DNA from: Pachypanchax playfairii
Lineage: Eukaryota > Chordata > Actinopteri > Cyprinodontiformes > Aplocheilidae
Length of the DNA: 64,000 nt
NCBI GenBank assembly: GCA_006937955.1
Contig: SSNP01000007.1
Span: 4,153,180 to 4,217,179, forward strand
Direction: 5' to 3'
Part shown: piece by piece, positions 30,201 to 42,438 of the stretch
Layout of the letters: every line of letters begins with the position of its first letter
How positions within the stretch are numbered: position 1 is the first letter of the stretch
The notes under the pieces: model-generated
The model's input: the letters and a program-made list of their open reading frames with translations, nothing else
What the model was told of the DNA's origin: nothing
Database searches by the model: none
Program-made: the position numbers and the translations under genes

Positions 30201-33200
30201 ACTTAAAGCCAATTAATTCTGATCATGAAAACCCCCAGAAAAAAGGCAATCCCATCCAACTACAGGCCATTCACCTGCATCTGTGAACATAAAAGTTCCC
30301 ATCAGGCGTCACAGTGACTAATATTAATAGGCACATGGCTAAAAACTGGAGTAAGGCACAGAAATTGGCTCTGATACCAGAGAGGCAAACACCAGGGACA
30401 GAACCATTCAAAAAGACACATAAACCTGTGTCCTGCCTGCTGTAGGTCCTGCAGTCAAAGTTAGAGGCTCCAAAAAGTGTGGAGAAGAAAGACGGGGTAC
30501 TTCTAGGTCCAGACAGCCAAAAAAATGATGGATAACCAAGTATACCTTATGGTGGTCGACAGACTGGAGAAGAACACTTTACTGATAGATGTAGGAGTCA
30601 AGAAGAAGGAACACAGAAAACAAAAAAATACGAATTGCTTAAGGAGTAAATAGAAAAGTTCTGGAGATTTAAGGCCTCATGGTGGACCAGTGGTCACCAG
30701 AGTTCTTGGTGCCAAGACCTTAAAAGTGTGAGAATGGTTCCAACAGAACCTCAGCAATTTCTGTCCAGAAGAACACAGTCTTTGGAACAACGATACTGCG
30801 TAGACACTTTGAGCTTCAGGGCCTAGAGGACCCAAGCCTAAGTGGGACGTGTAATTGCCCATGTGCAAGTAGGAGAACTTTTCCACTTCTTCATCATCAA
30901 ATAATATTAGAAGCTGAAGCTGATGGTAGTCTAAAAAGTTTTTTTTAATTCTTTAACCCTTTAACCCTAACCCTAACCCTTATTGTTGAAACTTGCTGCA
31001 AATATTTATTTTAAGACAATGTTAACTTAAAAGTGATCGTTATCTAGTACTACTTCAGTAGACATAAAATCTCATCAGCCTTACCTCCTTGGGTAGCAAA
31101 TTCATGATTGTTTGTTGCAACTAGAAATAATGTCTAAAAGATACATTGTGTCTTTTTTTAATGGGTAGAAGTTTACTTTCTCTGTCCATCATACACAGCT
31201 GACTGACAGCTTGCACCTAGTGGGAGTGGGATGGGGGGGGCGGGGAGTTGGGATGTTATTATGCATAGCACACAGATACTACTGCTACACTGTCCCTGGC
31301 AACTCACTAAAACTTCCTTTTAACAGTTTGTGTAGAAACTGTAAGAAAAAAACTATTAGCTTTGAAATCATGACTTTTTAAACAAATATACTCTGAAATT
31401 AGAAACTGTACAATAGTGGATACGTAGAAGTTGCAGGAAGAGATGACTTTCTCTTGAGTTTCAGTTTCTGACATTAGTGACCTTCTACGGCTTGTTATTG
31501 TGTCTTATCCAGTCATCCCAAGCATGTGTGGGGGTTGGCTATGCATGGAGAAAAGTAAAAGATATGAAGATACTAGCTCTGCTTGTATGACTGTGTGGTG
31601 GGGGTGGGGTGGGTGAGAGGAATAAACAGTAATGCAGATGTAAATATTTGGAGAGATATTCTCACTGTCAGACAAACAGCACAGTTTTGAAAGATGACCA
31701 GAGATGCCCTCGTCAGCGCTCTCCCACGTACATCCCCTCAGCACCCACTACCCCCAACTCCCCGCTTTGGTGAAAAGAGTGAACAAAGGCTGGATAACAA
31801 ACTTGAGTGTTTTCCATCTTTTCCACAATGTCAGAGGAAAGCACTTATGTTTATGAGTCATATTCTGAGGAACAAAAGGCAGCAGCGAAGAACAGAGGAG
31901 GGAAGCGCTGGTAGATAATGTTCTCATGATATCACCCATGTGCTGATAAATGGGGTATCACAGTGTCTGTATTTAAACAATTTATGTGAGTCCAGGGGAG
32001 CCCCACAGCTGGGATTATATCCATGATAATATTTAAACAGAGCAGGTCTATACTCCACATCAGGCATGACGTGCTCCATCAGTTGCACCTTCATGTCCTC
32101 GTGGCTCACACACGGGTATTGTCATGTGATGTGAGCAGCAATGCTCTTTCTTTACTCAGAAAACAGATTTTGATCTTCTAACTTTTGTTTCAGTCTCGTA
32201 TCTTGATGTCGTGTTTAATGTCTCTCCCTCTCAGGCAGTCGGGAAGCAGCTTTTGTCTACGCAATCTCCTCAGCGGGAGTCGTGTATGCGCTAACACGGG
32301 CCTGCAGTCAGGGTGAGCTGAAGACATGCAACTGTGATCCTCACAAACGTGGACGAGATAGCGACACGAGAGGCGAGTTTGACTGGGGTGGCTGCAGCGA
32401 TAACATCAACTATGGGATTAAGTTTGCCAAAGCTTTCATAGATGCCAAAGAGAGAACTGTCCGAGATGCTCGGGCACTCATGAACCTCCACAACAACCGA
32501 TGTGGTAGAACGGTAAGTGTGCAGTTAAAATCTCTTCAGATTTCTTCATTTAAAATTCATAGCATGTGACAAACATAAGCATTCACTCATCTTAGTAACG
32601 TTCTAACAATTAGCTTTGATTTCCAAGATGTTTTGAAATCACAGGTTTTTACATCTTTTCTTCATAAAATAAATAACTGCATAGTGATTATTTGCTTTTA
32701 AAAAATGTATTGCACTTTCAATTTAATCTTAACTTTTGTTTCAAGAAAAATATTTTGCCACTTTTAGACATGTTTGCCCAGGAAAAAGTATAATTAATTA
32801 ATTATCTGTGGTGGAATTAATGTACTTACAAATCAGAATTAAAATTTGACAACAATATTATGGTTTCATCTATACTACTTTAGCTATTTTTAAAATTAGT
32901 TTGTTTTTTTCAAAATCTCCACTTTTAAATTGTTTTTAAAAATCTTTCTTAAAAGTCTTTCACTTCTTAAACCTGTTAAGTAAACTGGTAAAAACCTCAG
33001 TTTTTAATAATATTCAGAGTAGATGAGTCTCAATGTTTATTTGTTGGATTATTGTTGGCAAACGAGATATTTGTATAGAATCTGGTTAAAATGAGTTCAA
33101 CAATCCAAACTTCTTCATTAAGGCTGTGAAGCGTTTCATGAAGCTGGAGTGTAAATGTCACGGCGTGAGTGGATCTTGCACGCTGCGGACATGTTGGATG

Positions 33201-36160
33201 GCCATGTCAGACTTCAGGAAGACGAGCGACTATTTGAGACGAAAATACAACGGGGCAGTCGAGGTGACGATGAATCAGGATGGGACTGGCTTTGCTGTGG
33301 CCAACAAAGCCTTCAGGAAGGCCACCAAAAGCGACCTGGTCTACTTTGAGAACTCTCCGGATTATTGCCTCCAAGACAAAGCAGCAGGTAAGACAGCAGA
33401 TGGGGAGAAGAAGACAGTTTCTCATGGATGTTGATGGATTGCTTAGACTCTGTTATGTTTTGGGGGTGTTATGTGTATGTTGTGCGTATTCTCATGCATG
33501 ACTAGTGTGTTTTGTGTGCATGAATGTCAGTGGATGTGTGTGTGTGGGCACAATGGTAGTCAGATAACACAGCAGGCCTCCCCTGTGATGTCGGTGGAAG
33601 GTAATATCCTTGTACCCTGAGGACATGGCCGTTCTGTGACCACCTGACCTCTGTCAGTCTATCAGTGTGCAAATACACACACAGCGCTGTGGTCAAAAGA
33701 CATCTTGATCAGGCCTTGCTCAATGTAACTGTCTTCATATGACAGTTTTAAACTGGTTAATGGATGAAACACTGTCAGACAGATATTTGGGATAGTTGAC
33801 TTACTTCCTTTAGAGACTTTTTCCAGTTCTTCTTCCTTTCCCCCCTCCTGATCTCTACATCCCTTCATCTATTCTCCCCCTCATTCTCACCTTTTCAGTG
33901 GAATTCACAGCCTAGGGACACAAGCAGCTAATTTAAAAAAAAAGATTCACTTCTCTGTGTCTGTCACAGCCTTTTTCCCTCTGTGTGGGTCTGAACTAAA
34001 CGTAGCTGGAGGGCAGAGAGGGCCTCAGAGTGTGAGAGCCTGTCTGTCTGTCACGCTCCACTGTCCATTTAACCCTCACACGCACAGACACACCAACGCA
34101 CACACAGAGGTGCTTCAAAGGGAGCAGTGGCTTGGGAAAGGCAGTGTAACTACAGGCCGCTCTACCAACACTGCATAGTTGTGTATGTGGGTCTGTTGTT
34201 CTATGGGCAGCTTGTTGTGATAGGTAGCAGTTCAAACAGGGAACTTCTCACACCAAACATGAGCACTAATCTCTGTGGGGATGACTTTCACATAAGACAC
34301 AGACAATAAGCTACTGCGTTTGGTAATAAACGTCTGCAAAGCACAATGATGTAACCAGTGATCTGAAGTTCGACTTAAAAATTAAAAGCATTTACAGACC
34401 ATCTTAGTACAATCTGAGATGTTCAAACCTAAAATGTTTCCATCCTTAATCCATCTGCTTTTAAGCTAGACTTTTTTGTTTGTGTTATATTTTGATGTTT
34501 TAAATTAGAAAGGAAATGTCCTTCAGTTGGAATAACATATTTTGACAGCTGATGAGAATTTTTTTTTTATAAAGGAACAAATATTTGTTCTTGTCTGCAT
34601 CTGACTTAAAAAGTAATTAATTAAAAAAATACATAATTTTTGTACCAAAAAAAAAAAACTGAGTGGTACACGTGTCATGCAGAAATCATATAATCAATAT
34701 TTATGGCAAACTTTGATACAGTAGGAAGTTGCCATTTTTTTCCCCGAAGAATCTATTTACCATAAGACTGAGTTGTTTGTGTATAAACCCTCCGATCACA
34801 GAGTCCATTCTCATTCAGACGGCAATTAAAAGAACAGCAACAGCATCTAAGAGAAAATTCTAAACATATTTAACCATATAACCTTCTATTTGTCCACACA
34901 GAACTGAATTCAAAGCACAAATGTATTTTTCGTAAAGATTTCATCAAATCCTGCTGTGCTTAAAAAAACCCTGTTTTATTAGAGTTGAACTTCAACCTCA
35001 ATGTGTTTTGAACATTTCTGGGATTTAATCCATAATCTTAATGGGAGTCTTTTTAGATTTCAGATTTGTTTGCCTTCTGACAGCATAATGAGAAAAAGAA
35101 TATGTGAAAGAGGGAAGCTGTTTGGGAATTTGGTCACATTAAGATGCTTATTATGTGAGCACAAAGAACAAGCTGGCAGAACCAAAATGATGATATTGTA
35201 TGATGTAATAGATATGCTAATTACAGCATGCCATCAACAATTATTGAATAATTCATTTAGACTTAGCTAATGAAAAAGTGATAAGTGGAGGGAAACTAGC
35301 TGATTTTCGTCTCTGTGAATTTCAGTTTAGAATTTTTTAACTAGGAACATGAAATAGTTCAGTCTGAATGTGTGTGAGAACTGAACTTTGAACTTGTTCT
35401 TGTCAAGTGTGAACTTGCACAACACTGGGTGACACCTAAGCTCTCTCTTGTCAGAATAATGGATACTGCCAGCATTGCATGAGAGCAGCGTAAACAGTAC
35501 CATCTTCACACAAGGGACCAATCAGGCTAAACGATGTGGATGTAACTTTGTGGCTGAGGATTAAAAAGATGGTAACAGATTTGAAGTAGATCTTATTATT
35601 TTGAGTATGCTGGAACTTATCATCCAGGACATGTCAGTCCAAAGACAAACACCGAAGAAGGTTTCTGGATGAAAGGTGAAACGTTTTCAGGAGACGAAAA
35701 AAAGAAATCCTGTTGCCCTTCTTTTGAAAAAACTTTTCGGACATCATGGATCATCTATTGTTTTCTCAAATAAAATTTGTGTTTTATTTGAAAAGTCCTA
35801 CAGGATATTTCTAGCTGTCATACTGTATGTTAACGTGCTCTATAAATAAACTTGACTTGACTAGCTGCAGGTATTGTTGTTTTGACCATCAGGTATTGCT
35901 ATAGGTAACCCTTATAAACTCTTTGTGCAGGCTCCCTGGGCACGGCTGGTCGAGTTTGCAATAAGACGTCGCGTGGCACAGACGGCTGCGAGGTCATGTG
36001 CTGTGGGCGTGGCTATGACACCACTCGAGTTAAACAAATCACCAAATGTGAGTGCAAGTTCAAATGGTGCTGTGCCGTGGAGTGTAAGGACTGCGAGGAA
36101 GCCGTGGACATTCACACGTGCAAGGCCCCTAAACGAGCAGAGTGGCTGGACCAGACCTGA
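25899..36160 (+). CDS. wnt2b: Wnt2b secreted signalling protein (five coding exons)
   Basis: Exons 25899-26068, 28576-28796, 32235-32512, 33123-33387 and 35931-36160 join in frame to 387 residues. A hydrophobic signal segment (YCACVLLLLLIT, about residues 38-49) precedes SSWWYIGALGARVICD. Family motifs follow: CQHQFRHHRWNC (exon 2), SREAAFVYAISSAGV, FDWGGCSDNI, ALMNLHNNRCGR (exon 3), and ECKCHGVSGSCTLRTCW (exon 4), where Ser239 is the site of Porcupine palmitoleoylation. Then YFENSPDYC, GTAGRVCNKTSRGTDGC, MCCGRGYD, and the end HTCKAPKRAEWLDQT. The WLDQT end and YIGALGAR favour Wnt2b over Wnt2. Family knowledge: a Frizzled/LRP ligand in canonical signalling, acting in liver specification and fin/limb and eye development; zebrafish has wnt2ba and wnt2bb, and the copy here is not resolved. 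An in-frame upstream Met at 25875 would add eight residues. Confidence 0.96.
26069..26893. other. wnt2b intron 1, proximal part
   Basis: It contains a short (CT)n(CA)n tract at 26096-26122 and then an AT-rich block (26130-26480) dense in TAAT/ATTA words, followed by a more GC-balanced block near 26730-26830. No exon is seen. Confidence 0.4.
26894..27249 (+). repeat. GGGGACC-rich dispersed repeat, copy 1, flanked by GT microsatellites
   Basis: A (GT)24-type array at 26894-26942 leads into a unique body (about 26942-27220) and a second (TG)n array to 27249. The body has GGGGACC or GGTCCCC words near both ends and a central block of GGGTTAG-like words (AGGGTTAGGGGTTAGG). Two near-identical copies in inverse orientation lie at 47031-47334 and 61933-62226. 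Confidence 0.85.
27250..28575. other. wnt2b intron 1, distal part
   Basis: Mostly AT-rich. A TATATAAAA word at 27976-27984 in a pyrimidine-rich, GC-balanced context lies about 600 bases before exon 2 and could be an internal promoter (see findings). Confidence 0.4.
28797..29769. other. wnt2b intron 2, proximal part
   Basis: No exon is recognised. The word ATGTCGCGGCGAAGGGG near 29600 could belong to the decayed LINE that follows. Confidence 0.35.
29770..30890 (+). mobile_element. Decayed R2-like non-LTR retrotransposon in wnt2b intron 2
   Basis: Plus-strand translation, with many stops and frameshifts, keeps recognisable pieces of the long single-ORF type common in fish and often annotated as type-1 retrotransposable element R2. 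Pieces resemble the reverse-transcriptase approach region (about 30160-30270; frame words INEPAIKKWDPS and NPQKKGNPIQLQA) and the C-terminal end (about 30640-30830; IEKFWRFKA, SAISVQKNTVFGTT, ILRRHFELQGLE). It is inactive. The clade assignment is from pattern memory. Confidence 0.55.
30952..30981. repeat. Short telomere-like repeat (TTAACCC)n
   Basis: About four TTAACCC/CTAACCC units follow a T-rich stretch, 60 bases after the decayed R2-like LINE. It is too short to be a true interstitial telomere. Confidence 0.7.
30982..32234. other. wnt2b intron 2, distal part
   Basis: No exon or complete repeat was recognised. A purine-rich G-run lies at about 31220-31250. Confidence 0.4.
32513..33122. 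other. wnt2b intron 3
   Basis: A 610-base AT-rich intron bounded by a canonical donor (ACG|GTAAGT) and acceptor (AAG|GCT). No other feature was seen. Confidence 0.7.
33388..35930. other. wnt2b intron 4
   Basis: A 2.5-kb intron. A TG-rich patch lies near 33500-33550. The block 35000-35280 is rich in TAATTA, ATTA and GATA-like words and looks unlike the surrounding sequence. A short repeat-like relic lies near 35650-35770. Confidence 0.5.
35650..35770 (+). repeat. Possible 3' relic of a retroelement
   Basis: GGATGAAAGGTGAAACG followed by AGAAATCCTGTTGCCC and AAAACTTTTCGGACATCATGG resembles a fish repeat end of the form GGATGAGCG.GAAACGTCTTC..AAGTCCAGTTGCC..AACCTTTTTGGAC. The family is uncertain (Penelope-like is a guess). 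Confidence 0.35.
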
Positions 36161-36810
36161 GGACACACACACACACCCTCTGGTCCCTGTAATGCAACCC
36201 CATCCATTTTCCCCTTTGCAGGACATCCTGTGGAACATGGCATTCTGGGAAAGTTTGTCCAAACAGACTCCCCTGCCCTCCTCTCCCCTCCTCCATCTTG
36301 TCTCATCATTGCATGGCTTTTTGTACCCGTCTTATGAAAGCACTAGAAACCAGTACCCATCAATATGAACAAGCACACATTAGCTACCATTTGTGATTGA
36401 ACTGCCAGAATCTGATGAACAGTAAAAAAAACACTGATATCCCTTTGGCTTTCAACACAGATTCAGTCCAGACTGACTCTCTTTTTCTGTGTGTGGTTCA
36501 GCGTTTAAAACAGTTTGCTGCTTTCATGATGCTTTAAAGACTTTTTTTTTTTTAAACATTAACTGAGCCTTAAAACATAACCAGTATTACTGCATCAACC
36601 ACATCATATACATCTTAATTCTGATTTGTTTTGTTTTTTTCAAAGGAGCAACAATTTTATGTATCTATAATGACGAAAACATACCTGTTTGGGCAGTTGG
36701 AAGTATGTAAGTGCAATTTAAGAAGCGGACATAGAAATGTGGAAGACATGAATCCAGGGTGAGGACTAAAAAAGGACAGCGAGATGGACACCGGATGAAT
36801 TACAATAAAC
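36161..36810 (+). other. Probable wnt2b 3' UTR
   Basis: Sequence after the TGA stop lacks coding features. An AATAAA at 36804-36809 is the first clear canonical signal, giving a 3' UTR of about 650 bases. Longer forms are possible. Confidence 0.45.
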
Positions 36811-39800
36811 GGATAGATGCATCACTGGAATGTTTCATGAAACTGAAAAAAACAAACAAAGGAAAAGGGGAAAAGAAGGGGAAAACATGTTGAAAATGTT
36901 TTATTTAAAATGTAATGAACTGTAGATGAGGCTGCACTACGTCAGCTGACACGGGGAGCGAGAAGACCACTCCCATCACTGAGATCGTACTCCATTTTCC
37001 AGCTTCTGAGATTTAAAAAAAAAAACTGCTGCTGAGAAGAAGAAGACAGAAGAAGGGTCCCACGTTAACATCGGCATGTTTCTCCTCTCTGCTCTCGAGC
37101 TTGCTTGTGTAACATTTTGTATATTGCCTTATCTAAACAGATGTTCTTATGAAATATATGGTGTATTAGTATGACACTGGCATGCTTGTTTTTTGTTCAG
37201 ATAAAAACACAGATTTAGAATTTTTAGGTAGATATTACACAGTCATGACAGAATAAGTTTGAATATAAATATATTTAGCTGAGAGACACTGAAAGAGCTA
37301 AAATGTTGCTAACAAATACTGATTCTTTGAGGGTCGGGGGTGAAGCGGGGGGGGTTCTATCAGTCAAGGAGAGGGAAGTGTTTTATTAAAGGCCCAGACT
37401 AAAACCCCAACCCCTGCTGGCCCTCTCCCACCCCTTGCTTTGTGGAATTCCAGGTGGGTCCCAGGCTAATGACTAGATGGCTGTAATTACCCTGGGCTGT
37501 TGATAGCTGGTGATGGGACATGGTTGTGCCACAGAGGACCCAGTGTGGGCTCCTGCTGGGAGCACATTTAATCAAAGGCTTCTTGGCCGGCTTATCAAAG
37601 GGAATACTTTCCAGCAATCTTCTCGGTCTCAGCCCCCTCAGCTCTCCAGACTCCACTTCAATCTCAGCTACATTAGAGTCCAAAGACTCGTGACGATGTG
37701 GAGTCTGGAGGCTATCATGCACAAGTTTAAAACTTGAGCAAAGTAACACATTTGGATCGATATATTTTTTTGGCTGACACAAAGCTCGTGACATTACTAA
37801 TCAGATCTGCGCTATATATATATATTTTTTATAAATAGGATCTGACTAAGGATGCTAGGTCACTATGATTTCATGATAAGATCTCACTTTAATCAGGACA
37901 AAGACTGCAGCCATGAAGTAAAACCTCTTATACAACAGCTAATTTCAAGAGTAAAATTTCTAAAATATCAAGTCACTTCATGCAATACTTCTTCATAATT
38001 ATATGAAATAACAATGACAAAGTAATAAGAAGTAGTAAACGTCACCTACCAGCTTTATTTGGTCTCAAAAAGTCATTCAATAACCATAAGAGACTAAAAT
38101 CATTAGATTATCCTTTTTACCCCGAGGGGAATAATATCAATCCAGATGAAGTGACTGATGCCAGTGTCATGTGACCGAGGGTGAGAGCACCACAAACTAA
38201 CAAACTATCACTCTTCGTGTCTCACGCTGACCTGCAACTGTTAAATAAACATTACAAGTGAGTTTCCAGAATAAGATAAGGGGGAACAACAAGGGGGAAC
38301 TTGCATTTAATTGCACGTGTGTTGCAATTTGTTTGAAATTACACTATATGTCAATCAGCTTTATATAAACCTGACGAGGAAGTGTCATATGCGCCCAAAC
38401 TGTGGGATTTCAACAGAAAAGTTGCATCTTTTGTCTCCAAGTCCCCAAGAGTTGCAGCCCAGTACAGTACTGGACCTAGATGAAGGTGATGGTATCAAGC
38501 AACACCAGAGTTTTAAGGATGACAATTTACTTCAAATCATTTTTTATAAATCAGATTCTTCTGAAGTGGGAAAGAAAATCATTTTATTTGAAAGTTTTAT
38601 AAAAGTGGAAAACAAAGAAGTTGTGCAAACATCACATTTCAGACCCTCTTTTTTTTTTCTCCATCTTTGATTTCTTTTATCACAGACAGTTATCATTACA
38701 TGCAAATACTCTGTTTTCATCAGCTATCTTATATTTCAATAAAACAAAGTAGCCAAAATGGGAAAGTCACTTCTGTATGAACTGCTTCAGGATAAAAGCC
38801 TCATTTAAAAGCAGCTGTGCTGGAGAGGTTCTCCAACAGGTTGCTGTATTGTGTCTAGATTATGCAAATGGCCCCAAATGTTTCCTCCTTATTTCCTCTC
38901 TTCTATTTCTGCTCTTGTTCTATAATTTCTCTCACTTGTTCTTGACTCTCTCAGGGGAGTCAAAAACCAACAGGCACAAAGATTTATCAAAGATGTGTCA
39001 GGGCTGCAATGCATGTCAGTCTGAGCTCTGTCTGCCAAATGACAACAGCTCTGAGAGTAGATGAAGACCTGGAAGATTACGTGCACATCCATGCATGCAA
39101 GCTCAGACACACACATGCTACAGCAATCAACAAATACACTGTAAATTTACGAAGTTTGGTTTTGATCTTCAATCAAATAGCTTTAAATTTTTCTAACAAT
39201 TCATCATCGTTACTAGCCCCATTTAGCACATCCTTCTTGGCACCTCCCTCCATCTCTCTACTCCTTCTTGCCTCCAACCTTGGGGTGGTCTGGGTGTCAG
39301 CCATGCGATCTGTTTTGCACACACAGACACATGTGCACACCTGCAGGCAAGGACAGCACCCACTCAGTGCCCCCTAAAACTCACCCATCACCTGTCTGGT
39401 AAAACCTTCGGTATGTTAGCAGTCTTTCTGCTCTGTCACTCACGGTTTAGGACCAGAAAGTCCATACAAACACCCCTCAGGGCCAGCAGAACATCAGTCT
39501 GTCTTTTTGTTTTTCAGTCGAGGTTGGAGTCTGGTGAGGTCATGGGTCATGACGTTTAGGTGTATCAACAGAGAGCCTTCAGCACTGTGACTGTCTGTTG
39601 CTGATCTGGTGACTGTTGATGCCTCCTCAACATTGACAGCTAAACCTATTTATTAGAGCACCTGTTTACTAGAATTAAATCTGGCCTATGATGACCTACC
39701 TGCTACCTGCTCCATTGAGGGAAAATCATAAAAGACTTTTTTATGTCACACGTTTGAGTTTGATTTTGTAACTCTTTATAGTAACCAATATGTCATTGAC

Positions 39801-41867
39801 TGATGCTGATATACATTAAGAGCACATGTCACAAAAATTCAGTAGAGATGCAGCTTCTATTGTACATTTTTTAATTGCTAAGTATAGCTACAGTTTAAAA
39901 ACCTGAAAAAATAGTATCAGATATGTGGGATAAAACCCAAAAGATTACTGGCCAAGAAAATGGAAGATAAACACTTTTTGCCATATTTATCTATTATGAG
40001 TTCTCCTTACAATATGTCAAACAGAAACTCACAATAAGGACAAAAAAGTCAGTTTGTGTGTTTATGATTATTTAAAATTGACTGTGAATACGTTGCAAGC
40101 TCAGGTACACGGTGGGGCTTTTATGATGGCGAAGATGTTTCCATGATCTCGCCAACTCTGTTCTTCAACACAAAAAATCTTGTGTGGCACTGCTCCAAAC
40201 GATTTTACACCATGCAAGATACGGGCTGCCATGTGACAAGGTTTGTATATGCATGTGACAGTGTTAGCTTGTTTATCTCTCTCCCTGTGTGGGAATTTGC
40301 AGGCACACCTCGCGAGGCACAAACAACAGTGACCTGGAAAAATAGTCGAAATTCCACCAACATACCAGGGAATTTAAGGGTTTGGGCTGACAGTGCACAT
40401 GAGACACAGAGGTGTGGGAAACGGGAGAGATACAGGGTCAGGGTCAACTTGTGTAGGCCTCACAGACACAGATACCAGTGAGTGATACCAGCTGACACGC
40501 ACCGATGCTGACACTAACCGCAGCTACCTGAGTGACACTGATAGATGGCGCTGAGCCATCTTAGAGTGCACACGATCAAACCAGAACTCACTTCATTCTT
40601 ATACATTTCGATCAGCTCCGGTAAGCTGCTTTGATGTGTTTCTTCAACTTCCACTATCACGCTTAACTTGTGACGTGGTAAACGTCTTCAGTATGCGGGT
40701 GCGTCAACCTGTACTCAAACATTTTCACAACTGTGTATTTGTTGTTGCTTCAAGCGGGTAAATGTGTTTATCTGTGGAGACAACATATCATCCTCAGTCT
40801 GCTAGACTCCACACCTTTAAAAACACAAACTGCTGAAGATACACACAAGTTCATTTGAACAGCCAATCCCAAACTCATTGGAGAAACAAACAAATTCAAT
40901 GTGGAATGTGGAAGGATGCTTTGTTTGTGTTTTGAGGTGCAGCTTTCACATGTTTTTTTTAATTTCTACTTGGGATATATCAACCATTGTTGATAGCAAG
41001 TAAATTAACAACCCAAATTTAAAACGAGGAAACTTGTGATTGTCTTTTGTGTCTATTCTCAAGATGTTCACTGTGGTGATATGCCTCCATGCTCCTCCTG
41101 TCTAGCCTTCAGTCTTCCACCAGCAAGGAGACAGTTGATTAAGACTCGGGACACAGTACAGTAGCTCCAGTCGCCTAGTAAACAGTGGTAAACAGAGCGA
41201 GGGCTCTGGATGATATGGGGGAATCCTGCGTGCAAAACATTTACACAGAACTGCCACTGGAACAATATCATTTCAGTTTTACAGGGAAGAACTGGGGTAA
41301 CAAAAACATCTCATTCGTCCCGCTCTTCGTTTGGAGGTAGTTGTTTATGCTCTGCTTCTACACTCTCTGAATGTAAGTGTTGTTGTTTAAACGTACTGTG
41401 TCATGCAAAATCCCCTTTTTGGAGCTTTTAACCATGTTGTGATGTTATCTCCTTATTTCTTTAATTCACACATTTTTCAGTAATCCTCCTGAATCCTTCG
41501 CTCTGAGCCGCTGCTCCACTCTGTTCTGGAAAAAGACTGATTGTAACGTAGTGATGTAACAATGTTACACCAGGACGTGCCTAGCGTGTCCGTGCTTCCC
41601 CTGCAGATTAAACACACACACCCCAAGCTGTGAGAGTCTGAAGCAAAGACACTAAGTACAACCGTTTTGCAGTATTTTACTTTCCAAAAATGTCTTGGTG
41701 AAAATGTGCATTTGGCTGCGAGAGTTACAGGAACTTATTCACCATTTTATTCAGGCAGCTCAAGGGGCAGCACTCACGAAGGGGGGCCTGGGGTAGAGGT
41801 GGGATTTTAGATAAACCGAGTGTTTTACTTCCTGGTCTGAGAATAACTGGAGAATATAAGTTATATT
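36811..41867. other. Gene-poor stretch 3' of wnt2b
   Basis: No exon is recognised. The part at 37380-37740 is GC-balanced and holds two TCF/LEF-type ATCAAAGG words (37571-37578 and 37594-37601). The rest holds only short frames with no family resemblance. Confidence 0.4.
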
Positions 41868-42438
41868 TTAAAGAGGACATTTCATACAAATTTCAGGACT
41901 TTGTGGTTATTTTTTAAGTATTAACCAGTAATATGAAACATTTTATATCTAAAAAAATGTTAGGAAACACTGATTAACAGACCTTTCAATCTGCCTGCAT
42001 TAAAATTCGGGTGGTTCTGGCTCCTTCCTCAGCAGCTCGCTCATATTCATTATTCGAATTTGCTGGACTCAGATTGGCTAACAAACTAGCCTATGAGAGC
42101 AAGGTATACTGTTTCCTGCCCCGCTGCGCATGGCAACATCAGATGTAGTCTCTTCCTGTTTGCTACGTCTTATGCTACAGCTTTTAGCCAGCAGCATGCT
42201 AAGCGTGGTTTCAGCTGCGGGAGCTGAAGAATACTAATGAACAAAGGAATTGTGACGAAACAAGTACCAGCCGTTCGAACTCAGGTGTTATCGCCACCTG
42301 CGTGGTTTGAGAGATAAAAACTGAAAGAGAAGTTGTTGACCTGTTTTCACACCCACTATGAAGGTAAGAACACCTGTGGAGCTAAAATATTCAACAGAAA
42401 TTTCAGAAAAACCGTTTTTAATGGAATGGCCTCTTTAA
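41868..42438. mobile_element. TTAA-bounded MITE (piggyBac-like), copy A
   Basis: The left end TTAAAGAGGACATTTCAT (41868-41885) and the reverse complement of the right end (42421-42438) match at 16 of 18 positions. Both ends include TTAA, the target duplication of piggyBac elements. The 571-bp interior has no transposase frame. The AGAGGACAT-type ends resemble a MITE class abundant in teleosts. Confidence 0.7.

Noticed and set aside
30952..30981. Interstitial telomere or chromosome fusion point
   Set aside because: Only about four units are present; fusion sites normally hold much longer arrays.
35925..36368. Longer alternative plus-strand frame over wnt2b exon 5
   Set aside because: It is out of the Wnt frame; the true exon frame holds the conserved cysteines and ends at 36160.
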